Below are positions 1 to 6,659 of a stretch of DNA of 9,848 bases, piece after piece (position 1 is the first letter of the stretch; each line of letters begins with the position of its first letter). Position numbers and translations under genes: made by a program. The DNA comes from JAHDNZ01 sp036721855 (GTDB lineage Bacteria; Bacillota; DTU065). The notes under the pieces are model-generated. The model did not search any database and was not told the origin of the DNA. It was given only the letters and a program-made list of their open reading frames with translations. Where the stretch lies: NCBI GenBank assembly GCA_036721855.1, contig DAIMKF010000049.1, forward strand, positions 1 through 9,848, read 5' to 3'.

Positions 1-54
1 GTACGGTGCTGTGGGAGGTCGGCTACTCAAATAATGGGTAGCCTCCTACCCGAT
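1..54 (+). mobile_element. 3' end of a group II intron (domain V 3' strand and domain VI)
   Basis: Bases 1-10 (GTACGGTGCT) match the 3' strand of bacterial group II intron domain V. Bases 13-51 fold into a domain VI-like helix: G13-G15 pair with C49-C51, A16-G18 with C45-T47, and 21-28 with 36-43, with a 7-base loop at 29-35. A48 is left unpaired between the two lower helix segments, where the lariat branch-point adenosine belongs. The intron would end at about 52-54 (GAT), which gives the usual purine-pyrimidine 3' end and puts A48 six bases upstream of it. The catalytic core, the 5' strand of domain V and any reverse transcriptase would lie upstream, outside the window, so I cannot tell a full intron from a 3' fragment. 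The identification rests on remembered consensus plus the fold. Confidence 0.8.
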
Positions 55-81
55 TAGAAATAAGTGGTAAGCAAGTACAAT
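54..81 (+). promoter_or_regulatory. weak candidate promoter of the 151-4703 operon
   Basis: TACAAT at 76-81 is a good SigA -10 match. TTAGAA at 54-59 is a poor -35, with a 16-base spacer. If real, the -35 starts at the intron/exon junction. The operon could equally be transcribed from upstream through the intron. Nothing better is visible between 55 and 150. Confidence 0.25.
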
Positions 82-150
82 AAAAGGAACTTAGGTTATT
101 AAAGGAGAAAGTTAGATTAGTTTTTCATATCTCAAGTTAAGGGTGATACC

Positions 151-1161
151 ATGAAAAGAAAGCAACTTGTAGGGATAATAATAATTTTAATACTTGCAAC
201 TGCTGCTTTTATTGCCTATAAAAGGTTTTTTTCTCAAAAACAAACTTTAGCCGATCCCCTGTGGGATGAGATACACAAACAAGGGTCGGGTATTACGGTC
301 TCTGGAACAGTTATTTATGCCAAAGACAAAGAGTTTATTATCGATGTTGTAAGAGAAGATGCCCCCACATCCAGAGCACCGTCTTTATATTTTGTCGGGG
401 ATACGACCAAGATTTGGGAGAAAAACAAATGGCAGGAATTAAAAAAAGCCCCACCTGTGGGTACACTCCTGATGATGTATATCCCCTTTCAACAGGAAGC
501 AGCAGGTATTTTTATCGATAAAAGCTATCAGTATGTCTTTGGTAAAGTAGCTAAGTGGGATAATGATACCATTACTATTAATAAGGCCAACTACAGTCTC
601 AAGGATGTTTATCTTGAAAATAAAACTGCTGCCAATGAAGCAGGAAACTGGGCTATTTTGAGTCTGCAAAACGGAAAGGTCCAATATGCCGAGATCTGGC
701 CAGAGGAGATGAGCCATATCCCAAAAGCTGTAGAAACAGCCCGAAAAAGGTGGTTAGAAGCCGGTTTTAGGCCTAAAGATATTGATGTCGTCTGGGACGA
801 GGGCTGGGTGGTTACCGGATATCAACATCCTTTCAAGGATCAACTCAATCAGTCTAAAAGACTGTTTTTCACACCTGATGCGAAAACAATTAAAGCAGAA
901 AAAGATCTGCTGGCTTTTAATGAGTTAGAAATGCAAATAGAATTTAGAGATAAAATCTATGCCTACTCTGGTTGGGAAGAGTTATTAGACGAAGCCACCG
1001 TTGATATAGCTAAACTGGAAGTTGCCGGAGAGAATTATCTTGGCGAGATATATTATTATCTAGAGCAAGATTTAAGTTGCCTATATACCAGGCCTTTCTG
1101 GAACAAAAAGGCTTTTAAAGTCTGGAAAGAGGTAATAGGAGATGTCCCTTATTCAAGTTAA
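151..1161 (+). CDS. membrane-anchored protein of unknown function
   Basis: I do not recognise this 336-residue protein. A short positive N-terminus (MKRK) is followed by a hydrophobic segment at about residues 6-23 and then KRFF. This looks like an uncleaved signal anchor with the remaining ~310 residues outside the membrane; there is no lipobox cysteine. Residues ~45-185 look mostly beta-stranded, possibly two repeated small barrels (SGTVIYAKDKEFIID and YVFGKVAKWDNDTITI have a similar rhythm). Residues ~190-330 are mixed alpha/beta and rich in tryptophan and tyrosine. The ATG has a weak ribosome site (AAGGGTGAT, 139-147), and an in-frame stop at 118-120 leaves no earlier ATG, GTG or TTG start. 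Its 3' end overlaps the ABC-F gene by 20 bases, suggesting translational coupling. That it is a real gene is fairly sure; its function is unknown. Confidence 0.85.
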   Translation: MKRKQLVGIIIILILATAAFIAYKRFFSQKQTLADPLWDEIHKQGSGITVSGTVIYAKDKEFIIDVVREDAPTSRAPSLYFVGDTTKIWEKNKWQELKKAPPVGTLLMMYIPFQQEAAGIFIDKSYQYVFGKVAKWDNDTITINKANYSLKDVYLENKTAANEAGNWAILSLQNGKVQYAEIWPEEMSHIPKAVETARKRWLEAGFRPKDIDVVWDEGWVVTGYQHPFKDQLNQSKRLFFTPDAKTIKAEKDLLAFNELEMQIEFRDKIYAYSGWEELLDEATVDIAKLEVAGENYLGEIYYYLEQDLSCLYTRPFWNKKAFKVWKEVIGDVPYSS

Positions 1162-3019
1162 AAATATAAGCAAATTTTTTGGTTCTACGCAGATCCTAAA
1201 AGATATTAGTTTTGATATTAATCACCGGGATCGAATTGGTCTGATTGGTCCAAACGGAGCAGGTAAATCTACCTTACTAAAAATATTAGTTCGCGAAGAA
1301 GAGCTAGATGCAGGAGAGGTCTTTTTTAGTCTAAATACTTCGGTAGGTTATCTGGCCCAGACTAAAGATTTTTCCTTGCCCACTTTGCTTTGGGATTTTC
1401 TTTCAGAACCATTAAAACCAGTAAAAGATTGCGAAAAGGAACTCTTTAGGCTAAGCCAAAGGCTTCCTGAGTTAACCGGTCTGGAATTAGAAAAAGCCCT
1501 AAACAGATATAACCAGCTTCATGACTGGTTTGAAAGAGAAGCAGGTTATCAGGCCAATGCCAGGCTAGAGACGGTTTTTAATGGTTTGGGTTTTAAAAAA
1601 ACTGATAAAAAAAGGCCTCTAGCCAGTTTTTCAGGTGGGGAGAGAACAAGAGTTGAATTAGCCAGAAGTCTTATTGAAAGACCGGCTCTATTACTACTAG
1701 ATGAACCAACCAATCACCTGGATACCTCTACGATACAGTGGCTAGAAAATTATTTAAAAACCCAAGCAACTACTTATTTAGTAGTTTCTCATGATCGTTA
1801 CTTTTTAGATGAAGTAGTTACCAAAGTGTTTTTTCTTGAGCAAGGCAAACTTAAGATATATCAGGGTAACTACTCTCAATTTCGCAGGCAATATGAAGAA
1901 GAAGAGAAAGCTTTACAAAAAGCCTATATCAAACAGCAAACTTACCTTAGCTCAGAAAAAGTATTAATTGCCAAGGCCAGAAAGACAGAAAAAGCCCAAA
2001 GATTTGCCAAATCAAGAGAAAAGAGACTGGCACAGTTAGAATTGATTGTAAAACCCACTTCACATAAAGCACTACCCTTTCACTTTCCATTTTCCGGTCG
2101 TTCAGGTCAAATAGTTTTACAAGCCAAGAAGTTATTTTTTGCTTACAGTGAAGAAAAAACTATTATAAATCCAGTGGATTTTACGGTTAAATATGCGGAT
2201 CGTATCGGTCTTGTAGGGCCAAATGGTTCCGGAAAGACAACTTTTATAAAACTTATTTTAGGTGAGTTAAGGCCAACCAGGGGAAAACTCAAGGTGGGGG
2301 CAAGCGTTAAAATCTGCTACTTTTCACAGAGCCAAAAGTTTATAAGTGAGGAACATACGGTTTTGGAAGAAATTTTAGCTGAAAAACGCCTAACAATAGG
2401 AGAGGCTAGAGATCATTTGGCACTATTTTTCTTTAGAGGTGCTGAAGTTGATAAAAGAGTCGCTGATCTTTCCGGAGGCGAAAAAAGCAGGTTGATTTTA
2501 GCAAAACTAGCGCTTGAAGGAGGGAATCTCCTGCTTTTTGATGAGCCTACAAACAATCTCGATCTTAATTCCTTAGAGACATTAGAAAAAGCTTTACTGG
2601 CTTTCCCAGGGACCATTGTTTTTATAAGCCATGACCGTTATTTTGTCTCCAAAATAGCTAAAAAGATCATGGAGCTAAAAGACAGTTGCCTCACTTTATA
2701 TCCTTATAATTACCTAGATTACCTCAAGCAAAAAGAAAAAGCTTTAGGAAAAGGGGAAACAAACATTATAAAAAGGATCCCCGATTTTACCTCTAAAAAA
2801 GCCAAGTCCCAAAAGGCTGCACTAAAAAAAGAGCAGCTACTAAAAAAGATTACCGCTTTGGAAGAGGATAAGCTGACTGCAGAAGAGAGTTTAACTAAAA
2901 AAGAGCTGGCAACCGACTGGGAGAAATTATCTTTGCTTGAAACACAATTGAATGAGATTGATAAAGAGCTTTCATTACTATATGAAGCTTGGATTGAACT
3001 TGAGGAAGGAGATAGTTAA
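1142..3019 (+). CDS. ABC-F family ATPase (ribosome-associated)
   Basis: This 625-residue protein has two ATP-binding cassettes and no membrane segments, the ABC-F plan. Cassette 1 has Walker A GPNGAGKST (36-44), signature FSGGE (~165) and Walker B with catalytic Glu in LLLLDEPTNHLD (~182-193). Cassette 2 has GPNGSGKTT (~359-367), LSGGE (~442) and LLLFDEPTNNLD (~462-473). Both cassettes keep the switch histidine (SHDRYF). The charged helical linker at ~240-320 is the ABC-F P-site tRNA-interacting linker. The Lys/Glu-rich C-terminus (~545-620) is probably the coiled-coil domain of Uup/YfmR/YdiF-like members. ABC-F proteins act on ribosomes, relieving stalling or protecting against drugs. With both catalytic glutamates present and no typical resistance leader, a housekeeping translation-factor role is more likely than resistance, but the subfamily is not resolved. 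AAGAGGT at 1127-1133 supports the ATG, which lies inside the upstream gene. Confidence 0.95.
   Translation: MSLIQVKNISKFFGSTQILKDISFDINHRDRIGLIGPNGAGKSTLLKILVREEELDAGEVFFSLNTSVGYLAQTKDFSLPTLLWDFLSEPLKPVKDCEKELFRLSQRLPELTGLELEKALNRYNQLHDWFEREAGYQANARLETVFNGLGFKKTDKKRPLASFSGGERTRVELARSLIERPALLLLDEPTNHLDTSTIQWLENYLKTQATTYLVVSHDRYFLDEVVTKVFFLEQGKLKIYQGNYSQFRRQYEEEEKALQKAYIKQQTYLSSEKVLIAKARKTEKAQRFAKSREKRLAQLELIVKPTSHKALPFHFPFSGRSGQIVLQAKKLFFAYSEEKTIINPVDFTVKYADRIGLVGPNGSGKTTFIKLILGELRPTRGKLKVGASVKICYFSQSQKFISEEHTVLEEILAEKRLTIGEARDHLALFFFRGAEVDKRVADLSGGEKSRLILAKLALEGGNLLLFDEPTNNLDLNSLETLEKALLAFPGTIVFISHDRYFVSKIAKKIMELKDSCLTLYPYNYLDYLKQKEKALGKGETNIIKRIPDFTSKKAKSQKAALKKEQLLKKITALEEDKLTAEESLTKKELATDWEKLSLLETQLNEIDKELSLLYEAWIELEEGDS
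3006..3011 (+). promoter_or_regulatory. ribosome binding site fixing the nagZ start
   Basis: AAGGAG lies 9 bases before ATG 3021, which begins a clear signal peptide (MKKRL followed by a hydrophobic run). The open frame extends back to an ATG at 2952, but that start would lie deep inside the ABC-F gene and put 23 extra residues before the signal peptide. ATG 3021 is therefore preferred. Confidence 0.85.
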
Positions 3020-3020
3020 G

Positions 3021-4703
3021 ATGAAAAAGAGACTAATAACAGTTATAGTTATTTTCTTGGCTGGGGTGGTTATTTCAGCTGGCACTTTCCCTCTGGAATA
3101 CCAAAAAATCTTAAAAGAGATGACTCTGGAAGAGAAAGTAGGTCAAATGCTTCTTTTGGGAGTACCTGGGACTTATATTAACTCAACTGCAAAAGCTATA
3201 GTTACAGAGCTTAAAGCAGGGGGAGTAGTTCTTTTTGCTGCTAATTTAACCAGTATAACCCAGGCTACCAATTTTACCTCTCAATTACAAGAAGAAGCCT
3301 TGAAAACCAAATTAAAGATTCCTCTATTAATCACAGCAGATGAAGAGGGTGGCCTGGTTTCTCGCCTGCCTCTAGGCATGGTAACTATGCCCGGAAATAT
3401 GGCACTTGGAGCCTCCAGAAACGAACATTTAGCTTCGAAAGCTTACTATCACACCGGCCGGCAGCTAAGAGCCTTAGGTATTAATATGAACCTAGCACCG
3501 GTCTTGGATGTAAATAATAATCCCAATAATCCTGTTATAGGACTACGTTCCTTTGGTTCGGACCCATTGCTTGTCGGTAATATGGGTCTTGCAGCCTTAG
3601 CTGGTCTGCAAGAGGCAAAGGTAGGTGGTATTGTTAAGCATTTTCCCGGGCATGGTGATACCGGTATAGATAGTCATTATGCTCTGCCTATTGTGACTAA
3701 GAGTCAAAAAGAATTAATGGAAATGGAATTAGCACCATTTCAAAAAGCCCTTGCCAGTGGAGCAAAAGCAGTAATGACTGCCCATATAGAATTTCCTGCT
3801 TTAACCGGGGGCAAAAAGGTTCCGGCTACGCTGTCTTCAGAGATCTTAACCGATCTCTTAAGGGCCAACTGGGGCTATACTGGGATAATTTCTACTGATG
3901 ATCTGACCATGAAAGCAATTACCAATCATTTTGGCCAGAAGGATGCTGTTATTATGGCAGTAAAGGCGGGAGTTGATCAGCTGCTGATTGTAGGTGATTT
4001 AAATAACCAAAGGCTAGCTAAACAAGCAATTATAGAAGCTGTACAAAGAGGTGAGATCTCGGAGACAAGGATCGATCAGTCCGTCGAGAGAATCCTGTTT
4101 TTAAAAGCGGAGTTAGGGTTAAAACCAAACAAGCTTCCAGAGATACTTGATGCAAAAACAGAAGCAAAAGCAGCTGAAAAAATTGCTTTAGAGATCGGTC
4201 TTCAATCTATAACTCAGCTTAAAAACGAAGGTCGCCTACTTCAAAAAGGTGATCGAGTTCTACTAGCTGTTGTTGATAGCAAGCTTATGGGTGCATCTGG
4301 GCGAGCTGGAAATACAATTAGTTATCTTTTACAACAAGAGCTTAAAAAGAAGGGCTTTGCTGTTGAAACTGTAACCTTAGCCAATAAGCCTTCCAGTTCT
4401 GAACAGGATTTAGTCTCTAAAAAAGCAAAAGATTATGATATAGTCATTGTTTTAACTCGTAATGCAGGTTATGAACAAGCTGGAGTCATCAAAAGAATTG
4501 CTAACAAACCTCTAATTACTGTAGCCTTACAAAACCCTTATGATATTTTACAATTCCCCGATGTCAAGGTGCACTTTCTAACATATGGTTACACAGAAGC
4601 ATCTATAAAGGCCTTAGCAGCGGTTTTAATTAAAGAACAAGTTGCTTTAGGTCAACTACCGGTAACAGTTTCCAAAACCTATGCATTTGGGTATAAGAGA
4701 TAG
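3021..4703 (+). CDS. nagZ: exported beta-N-acetylhexosaminidase, glycoside hydrolase family 3
   Basis: This 560-residue enzyme should remove terminal N-acetylglucosamine from muropeptides or wall fragments (cell-wall recycling). A signal peptide spans residues 1 to ~22 (MKKRL, hydrophobic core, then ISAG), with no lipobox cysteine, so it is exported or held by the uncleaved segment. The GH3 N-terminal barrel follows. The NagZ loop KHFPGHGDT (206-214) continues to the Asp-Ser-His dyad (D217, H219) that acts as general acid/base in NagZ. The nucleophile should be D293 in STDDLTM. After ~residue 375 comes a second alpha/beta domain, as in the larger Bacillus NagZ (YbbD) and unlike the short single-domain Gram-negative enzymes. 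The gene starts one base after the ABC-F stop, so the two are co-transcribed. The stop codon lies in the left arm of the terminator hairpin. Family is secure; exact substrate is inferred. Confidence 0.93.
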   Translation: MKKRLITVIVIFLAGVVISAGTFPLEYQKILKEMTLEEKVGQMLLLGVPGTYINSTAKAIVTELKAGGVVLFAANLTSITQATNFTSQLQEEALKTKLKIPLLITADEEGGLVSRLPLGMVTMPGNMALGASRNEHLASKAYYHTGRQLRALGINMNLAPVLDVNNNPNNPVIGLRSFGSDPLLVGNMGLAALAGLQEAKVGGIVKHFPGHGDTGIDSHYALPIVTKSQKELMEMELAPFQKALASGAKAVMTAHIEFPALTGGKKVPATLSSEILTDLLRANWGYTGIISTDDLTMKAITNHFGQKDAVIMAVKAGVDQLLIVGDLNNQRLAKQAIIEAVQRGEISETRIDQSVERILFLKAELGLKPNKLPEILDAKTEAKAAEKIALEIGLQSITQLKNEGRLLQKGDRVLLAVVDSKLMGASGRAGNTISYLLQQELKKKGFAVETVTLANKPSSSEQDLVSKKAKDYDIVIVLTRNAGYEQAGVIKRIANKPLITVALQNPYDILQFPDVKVHFLTYGYTEASIKALAAVLIKEQVALGQLPVTVSKTYAFGYKR

Positions 4704-4727
4704 GAGCTTTCAGCTCCTATCTCTTAT
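4693..4727 (+). terminator. strong hairpin ending the nagZ operon
   Basis: Bases 4693-4708 pair perfectly with 4712-4727 (16 bp, loop TTC at 4709-4711). The nagZ stop TAG (4701-4703) is in the left arm, so the last codons of nagZ form part of the stem. The following sequence (TAAAGTCT) lacks a good T-run, so termination may be imperfect or the hairpin may mainly stabilise the mRNA 3' end. Confidence 0.7.
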
Positions 4728-4821
4728 TAAAGTCTATTAGTATAGTGATTTAACAGGATAAAAAACCTATCTGACGAAAATATATAATAATTGAGGTAAA
4801 TAACAATTAAATTATTGTAAA

Positions 4822-4843
4822 TTGTGACAGACAGTTGTCACAA
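4822..4843. promoter_or_regulatory. inverted-repeat operator candidate upstream of the WYL-cas6 operon
   Basis: TTGTGACA (4822-4829) and TGTCACAA (4836-4843) are perfect 8-base inverted arms around a 6-base spacer, so arm centres are 14 bases apart, as expected for a dimeric helix-turn-helix protein. The repeat covers the predicted -35 box and most of the promoter spacer, so a bound protein would block RNA polymerase. The adjacent WYL regulator is the obvious candidate ligand (inference). A weaker repeat, ACAAT-N6-ATTGT, lies just upstream at 4803-4818. Confidence 0.6.
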
Positions 4844-4852
4844 AAATATAAT
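4824..4852 (+). promoter_or_regulatory. SigA-type promoter of the WYL-cas6 operon
   Basis: GTGACA (4824-4829, five of six matches to TTGACA), a 17-base spacer and a perfect TATAAT (4847-4852) make the best promoter in the window. Transcription should start near 4859, giving a leader of only about 13 bases before the GTG start at 4872. Confidence 0.7.
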
Positions 4853-4871
4853 AAGATAGGGGAGAAAGGAA

Positions 4872-5825
4872 GTGGAGTTAAATACCAAAGTTAATACAAT
4901 GATTCGCTTTATTGATTTGGTTAAGGCCCGTCCCAAGCAGCATATAAATTACTATGCTGAAAGATTAGGACGTTCATCAAGGACTATTCGCCGCTACATT
5001 GACGATGCTTCATTTGCCGGGGTGCCAATTTATCTTGACAAAGGTATGGTTGGTATTTTAGAAAACCCAACAACTGAAACCGGACTATTAAATCCAACTG
5101 AGACTTTTTTATTATTATTATCACTTGGGGCCTTAAAAGATAGTACTGATGATTCAAATTTATATCAAAGGATTACTGATGCGGTAAATCGTTATGCTAA
5201 CAAATTTACTTTTGAAGAGGCAATGGCTTTATCGAGTAGAGTTAAAATTTACCCTAACCTATGTGAGGAGGTGTCTTCAGATCCTAAGGCAATTGATTCT
5301 ATTCTTAAAGCAATCTATGCAAATCGCACCATAGAATTTGAATATCAAAAGCTAAGCGGAGATAGAAAAGAAATTAGAAAAGTAGACCCCTACTATTTGT
5401 TTTTTAAACGCACAGACTGGTATTTGATTGGTAAATGTCATAAAAGAAACCAACTTAGAATATTTAGGGTAGGTCGTATGGAGACAGTAAGACAACTCTT
5501 AGAAGAATTCATCTTACCAGCAGATCTTTCCATTGACGAGTATCTTGCTGATGTTTGGGAGCTTGAAAAGGGAGAAGAGGTTAAACTAGAACTACTTTTT
5601 AAGCCTGAAGTAGCACGAATAATAATGGAAACTAAATATCATCCGCTTGAAAAAAAAGAATATCTTGCTGATGGTAGCATTATTTATAAGGTTACTTGCA
5701 GCGGTATTAATGAGACATTTAGGTGGATTCTTTCGTTTGGCTTGAATGTCGAAGTAGTAAAGCCAATTAGCTTTCGTGAGAACTTACTCGCTATTGGCAA
5801 TTATTATATAAATACTTATCGCTAA
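4872..5825 (+). CDS. WYL-domain transcriptional regulator
   Basis: This 317-residue protein has an N-terminal winged helix-turn-helix (~8-65, with YYAERLGRSSRTIRRYIDD as the DNA-reading part). A central WYL domain spans ~145-220; its signature W183-Y184-L185 lies in TDWYLIGK, with the family's YYLFF strand before it and the basic RIFRVGRM after it. A WCX-type C-terminal extension follows (~235-317). WYL domains bind nucleic acids or other ligands and control DNA binding, and several regulate CRISPR-Cas or phage-defence loci. The GTG start is preferred because AGGGGAG lies 7 bases upstream; the next in-frame ATG (4899) lacks a well-placed site. The gene is 18 bases from cas6 in the same direction, and its promoter carries an inverted repeat, so autoregulation plus control of cas6 is likely (inference). 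Repressor or activator cannot be told. Confidence 0.92.
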   Translation: MELNTKVNTMIRFIDLVKARPKQHINYYAERLGRSSRTIRRYIDDASFAGVPIYLDKGMVGILENPTTETGLLNPTETFLLLLSLGALKDSTDDSNLYQRITDAVNRYANKFTFEEAMALSSRVKIYPNLCEEVSSDPKAIDSILKAIYANRTIEFEYQKLSGDRKEIRKVDPYYLFFKRTDWYLIGKCHKRNQLRIFRVGRMETVRQLLEEFILPADLSIDEYLADVWELEKGEEVKLELLFKPEVARIIMETKYHPLEKKEYLADGSIIYKVTCSGINETFRWILSFGLNVEVVKPISFRENLLAIGNYYINTYR

Positions 5826-5843
5826 AAGAGGCGAGGTGATAAG

Positions 5844-6635
5844 ATGCCTCAAAGCATCATCGTAAAATTTATTCCTACTGAGTCTCGGAGTTTTGATGTT
5901 TCGTTAGGCCAGCAGATTCATGCTCTATTTCTAAATACTATCCGTAAGGTAGATGCAAATCTTTCTCAGACACTTCACGATGGACTTGCCGGTAAACCTT
6001 TTACTGTTTCCTTACCGGTAAATAAAAAGAACATACCACTCACTAGATTTATTGCTGGCGAGGAGTGTTTTATCCGTTACACTACCTTTTCTGACAAGAT
6101 ATGGAGTATCTTTCCGCAGATTATTTCCACGCTAGGCAACGGAACAGCACATATCTCAAAGACAGAAGTTAAAATTGTTATGGTATCGTTTACTTCAGAT
6201 GAAGTTCTTAAAGCCAACGAGAGCTTCAAAGAATTAGCTGAAACAGAGCCAGCCTCTAAGTTTGTGGTTAACTTTGTTTCCCCTACTTCCTTTAGGCTGC
6301 AGGGTCATTCCTTTATTTTACCTTTGCCAAGCTTTATGTATGCGGGGTACTTACGTAAATGGAACAAATATTCAAACTATAATATCTCCGAAGATATCCT
6401 AGAAGATATTAATGATCGCTTACTTATTTCCAAAATTAACTTAGCCAGTCAGGTTTTGCACTACTCTAATTATTTTCAGATTGGATTTACCGGGCAGGTA
6501 ATATTAAATGCTGCTGATTATTCACTAAACGAAAGACAAATTCTGACAACGCTAACTAAGTTTGCCTACTTTTGTGGTACAGGACATAAAACGACCATGG
6601 GTATGGGACAAACAAGAATAAAATTGTTAACATAA
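5844..6635 (+). CDS. cas6: Cas6-family CRISPR RNA endoribonuclease, without an adjacent array
   Basis: Cas6 cuts CRISPR precursor RNA inside each repeat to make guide RNAs. This 263-residue protein matches the family in length and at both ends. The N-terminus has the Cas6 pattern IHALFL (25-30), then LHD (44-46) and GKPFTVSL (50-57). The C-terminus carries the glycine-rich RNA-binding loop GTGHKTTMGMGQ (245-256), followed by a basic strand. Recalled against Pyrococcus furiosus Cas6 (catalytic Y31, H46, K52), H45 and K51 align with the His and Lys, while the Tyr position is leucine (L30); H26 is another conserved-looking histidine nearby. Start ATG has GAGGTGAT at 5833-5840. It is co-transcribed with the WYL regulator and ends in its own terminator. 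No cas1, cas2, effector gene or repeat array is visible, so it presumably serves an array elsewhere or has another RNA target. Confidence 0.88.
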   Translation: MPQSIIVKFIPTESRSFDVSLGQQIHALFLNTIRKVDANLSQTLHDGLAGKPFTVSLPVNKKNIPLTRFIAGEECFIRYTTFSDKIWSIFPQIISTLGNGTAHISKTEVKIVMVSFTSDEVLKANESFKELAETEPASKFVVNFVSPTSFRLQGHSFILPLPSFMYAGYLRKWNKYSNYNISEDILEDINDRLLISKINLASQVLHYSNYFQIGFTGQVILNAADYSLNERQILTTLTKFAYFCGTGHKTTMGMGQTRIKLLT

Positions 6636-6637
6636 AC

Positions 6638-6659
6638 AGGGGACTTTAAGTCCCCTTTT
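6638..6659 (+). terminator. rho-independent terminator after cas6
   Basis: AGGGGACT (6638-6645) pairs with AGTCCCCT (6649-6656), leaving a 3-base loop, and the right arm runs into TTTT (6656-6659). It starts 3 bases after the cas6 stop and overlaps the stop codon of the convergent ypeB gene (6658-6660). On the other strand the tail (TGTTTATG) is a poor T-run, so it should work mainly for cas6. Confidence 0.8.

Noticed and set aside
439..717. Minus-strand open frame of 92 codons inside the membrane-protein gene
   Set aside because: It is fully contained antisense to a better gene with a signal anchor and operon context, and has no motif of its own.
2413..2616. Minus-strand open frame of 67 codons opposite the second ABC-F signature and Walker B region
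   Set aside because: The plus strand here encodes invariant ABC motifs; the antisense frame is a by-product.
4704..4871. Possible CRISPR array or leader next to the WYL-cas6 unit
   Set aside because: I saw no regularly spaced direct repeats here or elsewhere in the window, and no GTTTC/GAAAC-type repeat ends in series; only inverted repeats and a promoter are present.
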